Positions 11,953 through 37,794 of a stretch of DNA of 64,000 nucleotides are shown piece after piece. Numbering within the stretch: the stretch's first letter is position 1; each line of letters begins with the position of its first letter. A program made the position numbers and the translations under genes. The notes under the pieces are model-generated. The model saw only the letters and a program-made list of their open reading frames with translations. It was not told the origin of the DNA and searched no databases. Source of the stretch: Halichondria panicea (taxonomy: Eukaryota > Porifera > Demospongiae > Suberitida > Halichondriidae); contig NC_087379.1 of assembly GCF_963675165.1 (NCBI RefSeq), positions 3,166,201 to 3,230,200 on the forward strand, written 5' to 3'.

Positions 11953-13970
11953 ATGGAGGAATTGTTTGAAGCAAGTAATGTCGACTACTGTGTTCAACCT
12001 GAGCAAGACTGCAGCCACGTCCAATCCAACAATTCCTACAGCTCCTTCAGTGTCGGTCCAGTGCCTTGTTATTTGAGCATTGTCTCCGATACTCTGTCTT
12101 GCATAGCCTGTGTGACCATGCTAGCAATTTATATAACATGGGCCGACATTCGACAAAACATTGCACAAGCTATCGTCACTTTTATAGCTATAGCTGACTT
12201 CCTAACGGCTGCAGGCTATTTGACTGGCTCGTTCAACTTGTTGACACATGTGTTCACTGATCGCCGACCAGACAGACGCGGATGTGATGTGTTCACCACA
12301 GTGTGTGAGGTTCAAAGCTATATCGTTACCTATGCCACAATGAGTTCTTATTTCTGGACCATCATTCTGGCATTTCATTTTTATATGACTATTGCTCAGG
12401 AGCGTCCAAATTTCACGAAGCGATTACTGCCATTCTACCATCTTATTGCTTGGGGTGTTCCGATACTAATAGCATTTCCACTTCTATGTGTTGGAAAGTT
12501 AGCATATGCTCCATTTGTCACAGGCATGTGGTGTTATATGGAAATTTATCGCAACTCTCCACCTTTCGGCGATAATGGTACTGCTGTTTCCGTCGTCACA
12601 CAGCTGCCAGAAATAGTTGCCTTTTTTCTAATTATCGTTTTATTCTCTCTGACGTGGATCACAATCTATAAACAGGTATGTGAGAGAAGTAAATTAATGT
12701 TACAAACTTGGTCCTTTTTCTATATACATGTATTAATGGTACCGTTATGTAAGACCTTAGGGCATGTCATACCCTTTGGATGCTGTAGTAAGTGTCAAAA
12801 ATTGTATTTTCAGCATCGCTTAGTTACTTATTCGTACGTTGCCAACAAAAGAGTACTTGGGTTCAGGAGGCTCTGAAATTTCAACTATGATTTCTATTGT
12901 CTTTTCACAGGCAAAGGTAGTTGTGCATCAAGGTGGCCTACTAGTGAGAGAGCAGGCAGTTGCCATGGAGAGAGTGTCTAGAGTGAGCAGGATACTTCTA
13001 TTCGTACCAGTGTTGTTTGTTCTCCTGAGAGTGTGGGCAGTAGTACAATTCCTGTACATAAGCTACCTTAGTCATCTGACAGACGAGAGTGGTCGCTGTA
13101 TTCCCACTGACCCTCACAAGACCATTCACGTTGCACTTGGTGTACTGCAGGTTAGCTATGATCGTACTTACAATAAAGTAAGACATATGCATGCATACTT
13201 AGTCAGTACTGCGCTAGCTTATAGCAGGCCGCACTTCTTTAAGGCCTGCGAAGGAGCTAGGCTACTACTTCTCATGCCTCATATTAAGCTGATTTCAGAT
13301 GCATGCTGGGCACTCTCACTAAATTTGAAAAAACGTGATAATCATACCCATCCCTTAATTGTCAAACTTTAGGGGCAAACTACCACATAGCAGGTAAATG
13401 TTCGCAGTTTTTGCTGATCGAGCATGTGCCGCAAACATTTATACCCACGAATTTATGCATGTATGCATGCTGCAAAAAGGCTGTTATTTAAATCCGCGAA
13501 AACCTTCTAATGGTATTTCTGCAAAACTTTTATACCACCCTCAAAATACACCCGCTATATACGGTATAGCTCATCCGAAATCGAGAATTTGTTCTGTCTA
13601 GGAGATCACGATCACAATTATTATTTGCACGATTTATTGTCATTAATCGATTGTGCTGGTGTTAGAGAATAAGTAATATAGTTTTTGTTATGATAACGCA
13701 TCATGCAGAAATCCTGGGATTTATAACAATTTGAAATTTCATACTCAGGCAATAGGCGCTGGTGGACAGGGCTGGACCAATGCCATTCTCTACATCTTCT
13801 TCTCTCCAAAGATCAGGCGAAGGTTGCTGTGCTGTTTCTTTGCACGCTGCAAGGAACAGTGTGGAAAGAGGAAATCCAGAGAGTCTCAGAATGCATCTGT
13901 CACTCAATGCAGTCCACTTTTGGAATCTGTCACTTCTGCATCATTTGTGAGAGACAGGAATGTGGTATAA
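11953..13970 (+). CDS. GPR157-like G-protein-coupled receptor C, 394 aa
   Basis: Exons: 11953-12675, 12911-13150, 13749-13970 (241, 80 and 74 codons including stop), all phase 0. It begins MEELFEAS. The N-terminus has paired cysteines (DYCVQPEQDC), followed by TM2 TFIAIADFLTA, TM3 SSYFWTIILAFHF, loop 2 GMWCYMEIY, TM6 LLFVPVLFVLLRVWA and TM7 AIGAGGQGWTNAILY. The cytoplasmic tail is short and Cys/Arg-rich (RRLLCCFFARCKEQC), which may be palmitoylated; that is inference. It is a near-duplicate of receptor D, with nearly identical exon 1 and the same exon lengths, so the pair arose by recent tandem duplication. Intron 2 contains an inverted-repeat element at 13381-13566. Confidence 0.88.
13381..13566. 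mobile_element. MITE of the TACCGTATAGCGG family, in receptor C intron 2
   Basis: The element opens taccacatagcaggtaaatg and closes cccgctatatacggta, an imperfect inverted repeat. Its interior (gcatgctgcaaaaaggctg and neighbours) recurs in opposite orientation at about 18660-18836. It has no coding capacity. The termini relate it to the copies at 16598, 20047, 26261 and 52411. Confidence 0.7.
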
Positions 13971-14394
13971 GTGCATAAACCATTAGCTATTTGGCTGATT
14001 ACATGTTCATTGATGTCACACTTTGCTATAGTAATAATGTGTGCAAGAGGATGATGCAAAAATGCTTGAGGCGTTACGCAATGCATGAGCGTATATATAA
14101 ACTATGAGCGAGTACATTACTCAACTTTGAGCATTATTGCATGTCCGACAATACAACTTATTACACACTTAAGTGATTTAAAGTACAGTCACATGACTGG
14201 ATTTGATGGATGTAATTGGCTGTATATAGGTCACATTATATCAGCAATAACTCAACATAAAAATGTTATGTGGTGCATGCATGCATAAGCAGAATTTGTG
14301 TGCATAAAATATCATTATTTTGATGATTATTTTAGTTTTCTGTATACCGGCGGTACATAATCTTGAACGCTGTTATGATCACGATATTTTATTA

Positions 14395-14496
14395 TACTCG
14401 TAATCATGGCACGATTTATTGATCAATTGTCCTGGTGTTAGAGAATAGGTAATATAGTTTTTTTGTTATGATAACGCATCAGAAATCCTGGGATTG
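14395..14496 (+). repeat. Duplicated piece of receptor C intron 2
   Basis: This stretch (cacgatttattgatca through atcctgggatt) repeats, with small indels, the sequence at about 13630-13735 just before the last exon of receptor C. It precedes the broken last-exon copy at 14740. It is therefore part of a decayed segmental duplication within the receptor array. Confidence 0.75.
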
Positions 14497-14739
14497 GTTC
14501 CATCTCGTATATACAATGTACTTGCTATAAGTTATGCATTAATTTTTAATGTTCATGCATCCAATATGTATATGCATGTATATATAGCGGCTAATATAAT
14601 TATTATACAGATAATAGAGCGGAAACGATCTCCATGGTCTGGCTCATTATAGTAGCTGATATTATAAGGCTTGAGGTTTGATTGCACCATTATTAGTTAC
14701 TCGTATAACTTTGAATATTGGTTCTTGCTTTTCATTGCC

Positions 14740-15085
14740 TGAATTCATACACCAGCGTATAATAATATATAGGAGCCAGTGGGCATGCAGGGTTGGTGCA
14801 ATGCAATCCTATCACCCAATGGTAAGGAGGAAGCTATGTGGAGAGCCCTGTAGAGGTGCTTACAAGCAACTGAGAAATTACTACTGTAACAGAAATTGTT
14901 CGAAATATATAATTCAAGCGATCGACCTGCACTTGAAGAAGCTGTAGTTTCTGGCATCATTGGCTATGGATTATTGCGAATCAGAGGAACCGAGAAGTAG
15001 ATATACAAGATCAAAACGTCTGATTAAACTTCTGAACGACAGCACCTGACAAAAGAGGGTTTTCTGTCAGTAACAAAATTAATAC
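14740..15085 (+). pseudogene. Broken last-exon copy of a GPR157-like receptor (receptor B type)
   Basis: The sequence matches receptor B exon 3 and its 3' splice region: attgcctgaattcatacac, the gggttggtgcaatgcaatcc block, aggaggaagct.tgtggagagccctg, gcaactgagaaa, and the end block ttttctgtcagtaacaaaat. The frame is destroyed by a gap near the TM7 codons, an in-frame stop where receptor B has the codons after GEPC, and further indels. No exon 1 or exon 2 counterpart lies upstream, so it is a partial, dead copy. It sits between receptors C and D. Confidence 0.85.
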
Positions 15086-15286
15086 TAACAACTTAGGGTT
15101 GTAAAAAAATGTTCAGTCTTGACTCCTCTTGAACCCTCTAGATTATGACCAGATTATATAACCAGATAACAGATAACAATGCTAATTAAGATCTTCTACT
15201 ATTATCTGCAGTGCTAGCAGTTTTGTGTAAACAGCTGGAAATCTGATGATCTAGCATTAAAAATTATATACTTCAGACTTGCTAGC

Positions 15287-17869
15287 ATGGATGAACTGTT
15301 TGAAACTAATGATGACTACTGTGTTCAACCTGAGCAAGACTGCAGCCACATCCAATCCAACCTTTCCTACAGCTCCTTCAGTGTCGGTCCAGTGCCTTGT
15401 TATGTGGGCATTGTCTCTGATACTCTGTCTTGCGTAGCCTGTGTGACCATGCTAGCAATTTACATAACATGGACTGAAATTCGACAAAACATTGCACAAG
15501 CTATTGTCACTTTTATAGCTATAGCTGACTTCCTAACGGCTGCCGGCTATTTGACAAGCTCGTTCAACTTGTTGGTATATGTGTTCACTGATCACCGACC
15601 AGACAGACACGGATGTGATGTGTTCACCACAATGTGTGAGATTCAGAGCTATGTCGTTACCTATGGCACAATGAGTTCTTTTTTCTGGACCATTATTCTG
15701 GCATTTCATTTTTATATGACTATTGCTCAAGAACGTCCAAATTTCACGAAGCGATTACTGCCATTTTACCATCTTATTGCTTGGGGTGTTCCGATACTAA
15801 TAGCATTTCCACTTCTATGTGTTGGAAAGTTAGCATATGCTCCATTTGTCACAGGCATGTGGTGTTACATGGAAATCTATCGCAACTCTCCACCTTTTGG
15901 CAAGAACAATACTGTTGTTTCCCTAGTGGTTACACAGCTGCCAGAAATAGTTGCCTTCCTGCTTATCATTACTTTCTTTTCTTTGACGTGGATCAAAATC
16001 TACAAGCAGGTTAGCTAATAAAAAGTAAAATAGCAATCATGGCCAAGAGGCTCGATTATTACTTCTATTATTTTTATGACAGGCAAAAGCTACTGTAGGC
16101 CAAGCTGGACTACTGGTGAAAGAGCGGGAAGTTGCCATGGAAAAAGTATCTAGAGTGGGCAGGATACTTCTATTCATCCCAGTGTTGTTTGTTCTCCTGA
16201 GAGTGTGGGCGGTTGTACAGTACTTCTATACTATCTACCTTACTCATCTGACAGACGAGAGTGGTCACTGTATTCCCTCTGATCCTCACAAAACAATTCA
16301 TGTGGTGCTTGGTGTATTGCAGGTTAGATTCAATTGTGTCTTACTATACAACTATTGTAACTGCTTCAATTTATATTGTATGCTGTATTGTGTGACAATT
16401 GTATGTGTTTGCCCAGCAATCACTGAAAAGAAATCGATTAGATTGAGCTCTGCGTAAACTCACCGAGTTTCATGCATGGCCATGCACGTAATGGTCTGTG
16501 TCAAAATTACTATATGACAATGTACACGTGTGCATTCATATTACAATAATTATGCATGTCAACATGCATATGCCATTACAATAATTATGCATGCATGTAC
16601 CATATAGCGGGAAATTTTCCCATATAGCGTGACATTTTCGTAGAGTGCAAAATTTCGAGGGCAGAGTAGTTATAACGCGAAAATAAAAACTGGGATAAAC
16701 TCCCACGCACTCGGTATTTCACATGCAAAGCTATTGGTAGGTATGGTTTCCTGGCATTGAACCGCGAATATTAGAACCATGAACATTTCTGCTGAGGGCT
16801 CTGAAGCCAAATAGCGAAAATGTTCCGCTATACGGTACATGTTACAATATGCATGCTATACGTGAGTACAGATGTAGTGTACTTGGACCACAATAATCTA
16901 GGCTCCACCCTTTTCTATCTGTACAATCATGTATGTTGACATGCATGTTGACTATAGTCTCCCAAGCCACATCCCTTCACTCTAAAAAGGGTCTGGCAAC
17001 AGTGTGCCGCCGCCACCAATCAGATTGTAAATTTGTGAAACATCATATTGTCAAACCATGCATGCACACCACATGATGTCATGGATTAGCATACTGATAG
17101 GCTGAGCAGCTAATAGTGGGCATAAAAGTGATACATAATTAAAGGTAATGTTGTTGACTCTTCTTCGAGTGAAGGGGCATGGCTTGCAACACTACATGTT
17201 GACATGCATGCATAATTATTGTAACATGTATTATGTATGTTGACATGCATATTGTAACGTGCATATTGCCATGCATATTGTGATTAATGTGCATTGTCAT
17301 AGTCATTTTGACACAGATAACACCTCATATCACGTGAAGTTTTATGAGGCAAATTAAGAAATTATTTTCACCTTAGTACCAGGGATGTGCTGTTAGTGCA
17401 CTGGAATTTGTACAGCCATTATAATCCCGTATCAGTAATCGCACGTCGTCAAGCGAGTAATTGCATGGAGTATGGTTATTCGTGCAATAACTATAGGGAT
17501 TAATAGCACTCAAACAAGCACTGGCAAGGTAAGCCTTGCCAGTGCTTGTTACTCGTGCTATTAATCCCTATATAAATTATTTTAACCGTACTATTATTGT
17601 ACTGTTTTCAGATTTCATGTGCTCTATCATTCACGCATCCATAACAGGCAATAGGCGCTGGTGGACAGGGTTGGACCAATGCCATTCTCTACATCTTCTT
17701 CTCTCCAAAGATCAGGCAAAGGTTGCTGTGCTGTTTCTTTGCACGCTGCAAGGAACAGTGTGGAAACAGGAAATCCAGAGAGTCTCACAATGCATCCACC
17801 ACTCGTTGCAGTCCACCTTTGGAACCTATCAGCACTGAACTATTTGTGAAAGACTGGAGCGTGGTATGA
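15287..17869 (+). CDS. GPR157-like G-protein-coupled receptor D, 394 aa
   Basis: Exons: 15287-16009, 16083-16322, 17648-17869; codon counts 241, 80 and 74 are identical to receptor C. The protein starts MDELFETN and keeps every landmark of C: paired N-terminal cysteines, TFIAIADFLTA, GMWCYMEIY, LLFIPVLFVLLRVWA, AIGAGGQGWTNAILY and the Cys-rich tail. Differences from C cluster in the N-terminus, outer loops and tail end, as in young paralogues. The first intron is only 73 bp. The second is 1.3 kb and filled with inverted-repeat elements (16598-16837, about 16963-17186, 17492-17572). Ligand unknown. Confidence 0.88.
16598..16837. mobile_element. MITE of the TACCGTATAGCGG family, receptor D intron 2
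   Basis: The left end taccatatagcgggaaattt and right end ccgctatacggta form an inverted repeat. The interior (gggcagagtagtt, aactgggataaactcccacg, tggtttcctggcattgaa) matches the element at 20047-20263 almost throughout. It is non-coding and therefore non-autonomous. Confidence 0.8.
16963..17186. mobile_element. Inverted-repeat element in receptor D intron 2
   Basis: The arms aagccacatcccttcact (left) and agtgaaggggcatggctt (right) pair with few mismatches and are embedded in gttgacatgcatg repeats on both sides. No open frame is present. It looks like a small fold-back element or MITE. Confidence 0.6.
17492..17572. repeat. Near-perfect 81-bp palindrome in receptor D intron 2
   Basis: The left arm tatagggattaatagca...caagcactggcaagg pairs with the right arm ccttgccagtgcttg...tgctattaatccctata around a loop of about five bases. 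It would form a strong hairpin in the intron RNA. It could be the remnant of a fold-back element. Confidence 0.85.
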
Positions 17870-18029
17870 ACCACTAACTAGTACTGAATATTGGCTGATT
17901 GTATTGTATGTTGATGACTAATATTTTATGTGGTGCAGACTTCGCGTGTACGAATAATTATGTTAGCATATCTCCCTTCCTACACTCATCTGAGCTCTGT
18001 AATTATCATGCTTTAATAGTGTTGTGGTT

Positions 18030-18380
18030 AATTTATATTTTGGCTGGTGTTGGAGAATAGATGGGTGTGGCCTGTTCACCCAAAAGAAGGGTGGACGGGT
18101 TTCAAGCCTAATCTGAATTTGTACTGTACTATCTATGAATATCGTTAATATTGGCCACGCCTCTATCGCAGAGCTCAGCTTGCTCTGCGATAAGGGGAGG
18201 GGCTGGAGCAATCTGATTAGTGCTGCAAAGCATTATATACGTATAATGATTCGGCTTGGTCCAGGCTCTTCTTGCAGTAGTACACAAATCCAGATATAGG
18301 CTTGAAACCCGTTTTCCCTTCTTTTGGGTGGATGGACCACACCCATTATTCTCCAACACCACCCAAAATATGATAAATTT
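18030..18380. mobile_element. Fold-back element (about 350 bp)
   Basis: The long arms are inverted copies: the left arm runs from aatttatattttggctggtg through the cccaaaagaagggtgga region, and the right arm ends caccacccaaaatatgataaatt. A second, inner palindrome (ctatcgcagagct ... gctctgcgata) sits near the centre. Short open frames on both strands are inverted mirror images of each other and are not genes. Confidence 0.8.
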
Positions 18381-18659
18381 GATTTCTGAGCTATATACAA
18401 CATCAGAAGTCATGTTGAATCTCGTACTTGGCCTTATTGTTTCATACACTTATTGCCCAGTGAATGGGCAAATCAAAGCAACCCAGCTATAGTGCTCTGT
18501 ATATGGCATGTTGCATCACTACCATAGCAACCCAGTGCAATATATGGCATGTGCATAGCAATTAGCACATTGAAATGTTTCGTGACCCTAAGCATATGGT
18601 TATAATACGCTCCATCTACTCATTTGCTCCTGCATGGCTTCACACAGCCTTCAATACAT

Positions 18660-18836
18660 TTTCGCGGAATGACCGTTAGAAACGTTTTCGCCGATTTAAT
18701 TTTTGCAGAATAGCAGCCTTTTTGCAGCATGCATGCATGCGATATTAAATTCGTGGGTATAAATGTTCGCGGTACATGCTGAATCAGCGATAACCGCAAA
18801 TATTTACACCCTCGAAATATACTACAAATAAATACA
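18660..18836. repeat. Reverse copy of the 13381-13566 element
   Basis: The block cagcctttttgcagcatgc ... aattcgtgggtataaatg ... gctgaatcagcgataaccgc is the inverted counterpart of the receptor C intron element. The ends are degraded. Confidence 0.65.
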
Positions 18837-19018
18837 AATAAATCAACAGATGCATTTTACACTGAGAAAAATAATACGAAATCATTCAATAATCTCTTAG
18901 CCTAAACTTGCACCAACAGTACTCTTGCTTGCATGTAATTATACGTGTATATGTATAGGCCAAATTGATAATTACAACTTTTCAGCAGATTGAACCTCTC
19001 TTGGCATACATGGGCTTA

Positions 19019-19037
19019 CCCCCCCCCCCCCCCCCCC
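19019..19037. repeat. Poly-C tract
   Basis: An uninterrupted run of 19 C. A similar 22-C run lies at 61999-62020. Such runs are prone to length error in both replication and sequencing. Confidence 0.95.
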
Positions 19038-20046
19038 AAAGAACCTGACTGTTAGAAAATTTATTTCGTGCAGATACATACTAAGAATGCTATCACAGGT
19101 ATATCTATGACTGAGCCCCCGTTCACTGTACTGCATGCATGTAGATACATAATCTTACAGAGGAATAAGCAGAGGTTCAACGAGATTCTGCTGAAAAACT
19201 GGTTGTCATTTTCAGTTTGGTCCTAAGAAAGTTCTGGTTCATATCTACATGATGTAGCTATTTAGCTCTTTGGCCATTACAACAAACCGAGCAAACTGTT
19301 GCCATATGCAATTCAGCAACAAGAAGAATGCATGCATGAGTCAATGACTAGTTCACCATAGTGTACATCTATCTTCTTGCTTTTTATGGATATCTTATCT
19401 TCAGCTATGAGGATAAGTTTATGAGGATGATTGTAGTTTAGCATTACTGTTTGCAGTCGAGTAAAACATTGTTTGAAGACCTTGCAAACCTCTTGTACTG
19501 TTGTTGCCTGCGCTTCAGTAACAATTTTTCAGTGTAAGTTACAATTGCTTGGGAATTTCAAAGTATTTGCACGGTGAGATGTCATCGGGCCATATGTAAG
19601 CTGTATCTTTTTGATGAGTTAAAAGTACTGGAATTTCTTATTTGTGATCTTGACTTTATTGGCAAATGCAGTTGTCACGTCACAGTGTATTGGTAGTTGT
19701 TTGTTCCTTGCACTGAGTTGCTGTACAGTTGTCTTCAACACTTTGGAAGTGACAAGCTGCTACAAAATGACTATTATAACGAGTGGTGAAAGCTGCACTG
19801 TGCTAATGCCTCTCACCATGTTTCGCTTTCGCTCAAAGAGAATGTATGTGGCTAAGAGAAGCCTGAGGCTATAGAAGCTGTTAGTTTGTCGCATTGCAAC
19901 GGTTGAGCAGTTACACCTGGAATAGACACACACACACAGCACACAATCATAGTCAGCTTTAATTAGTCTCATGATACCAGTCGGTTTTCATTAGTAGCGT
20001 GGGAGGGACAGAACCGCTCCCACGCTACTAATGCCTCGAGGCATAA

Positions 20047-20263
20047 TACCGTATTAGTGGGAAATTTTCGTGAGGTGCAACATTTCGTGTTTTTAGAGGG
20101 CAGAGTAGTTAACGCGAATTAAAACTGGGATAAACTCCCACGCACCGGTATCATGCAAAGCTATTGGTGGGTGTGGTTTCCTGGCATTGAATATTAAAAC
20201 CCATGAACATTTCTGGAGCCGAATAGCGAAAATGCAACCATACCCAAAAAATTCACTATACGG
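20047..20263. mobile_element. MITE of the TACCGTATAGCGG family
   Basis: It starts taccgtattagtgggaaatt and ends near cactatacgg. The interior matches the element at 16598-16837 over most of its length (gggcagagtagttaacgcga, gggataaactcccacgca, tggtttcctggcattgaa). It is non-coding. Confidence 0.78.
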
Positions 20264-20819
20264 CAGTAGATTCTAATGTACACTGTTCACCCCACTCATT
20301 CTTGATCTGTAATAATTAATTTTGGTTAACAATTAACATAGACAATAATATACTTTTTGCTGGCAATGATCCTTACATACTAGATTGCCTCATGGTCATC
20401 GTGCACATTGCGCAAGAAAGGGCAAGGCTCTAGGATCTCAAGTGTGCTCCGACCTCCTTTGCTTGGTTTTAGTGTCAGTAGATCTACTACTAAGTACAGT
20501 ACATGCAGCTACATCTTAAAATAGAACTGATTCGAGAAAAGGTAAGCAACTGTTAAATATTAATTGTAATTATTGTGGGCCAGAATGAAACTAGACAATG
20601 GACTCTCGTTCTACTAACATTGTTAATAATATAGTGTGCATGGCATTGATGCAGCTTGAGCTAGAGTATCATTGTAATGTCAAGGTCATTTACGATCTGT
20701 TTAATTAATAGTGGAAACTACTATAGCTACACTTTTGTTGGCATGCATGCACAACATAATATTGTTTGGGATATCCCGAGCAGACATTCACGGTGTTACA
20801 GTAGCAGTGAGAGACAAAG

Positions 20820-37190
<16,371 letters not shown>

Positions 37191-37794
37191 CATTGCGTAT
37201 TAGCTGGTTTCTTCCATTTTCATTGTTGCACATTAATACTGTTCAATATGATAAACAGTTTCAAAATGGGACTATAGCCTCGAATTTTAATCAACCTGGA
37301 TTCAAGGCTACCAATGGAGCTTTGACTCGCGTGAATTATTGCGCATGCGCACATGACTCAACTACTTCTCACATGCACGACACCAGCATCTCACAGAGCG
37401 AGCGAGCGAGCATGCATCTTATATAGCAGTTAGCCTCGGTTCCAGGTTTGTATCTGGAATTTTATACCGAAGGCTAGAAGGTAATTGTTTGGTCATTAAT
37501 AGTTGTTCACTGGGTCCAGCAGATACAACCTTAATTAATTGCTCCGCATGTTATTAGGCTGTGCACCCAGCTTTGGCATCAGATCTACTGCTTAGCCTCA
37601 ATTCTAGGCCGAGTTTTCGCTTTTATAACGGTTGGGCGAACAACTAGTGTGCATCAGTATTCCTGCTTTTCCAATAGAACGATAAAACTCTGACGCCTAC
37701 GCGTGATAAAAAAGCTGTGCAGATCTATTATCATTCTGCATTTGCACTGAAGTGACATATGCAGCTTTTAATTAAGTATTTCAACTGAATCGTC
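37191..37794. other. XRN1 3' flank and ATP7 promoter region
   Basis: 604 bp between two plus-strand genes. A short sequence (agcctcaattctaggccgag, then ttttcgctttta) near 37592 recurs near 43062 as part of a dispersed repeat. A gagcgagcgagc run lies near 37397. No gene is visible. The ATP7 promoter presumably lies in the right part. Confidence 0.5.

Larger units (their letters stand above)
17870..20819. other. 2.9 kb gene-free region between receptor D and XRN1
   Basis: I see no gene with domain or splice support. The stretch holds a fold-back element (18030-18380), a reverse copy of the 13381 element (18660-18836), a poly-C run, a short palindrome near 19991-20031 (arms attagtagcgtgggag / ctcccacgctactaat) and a MITE (20047-20263). 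The XRN1 promoter must lie toward its right end. Confidence 0.6.

Noticed and set aside
18129-18492. Overlapping frames on both strands
   Set aside because: They lie in the arms of a fold-back element and are mirror images of one another.
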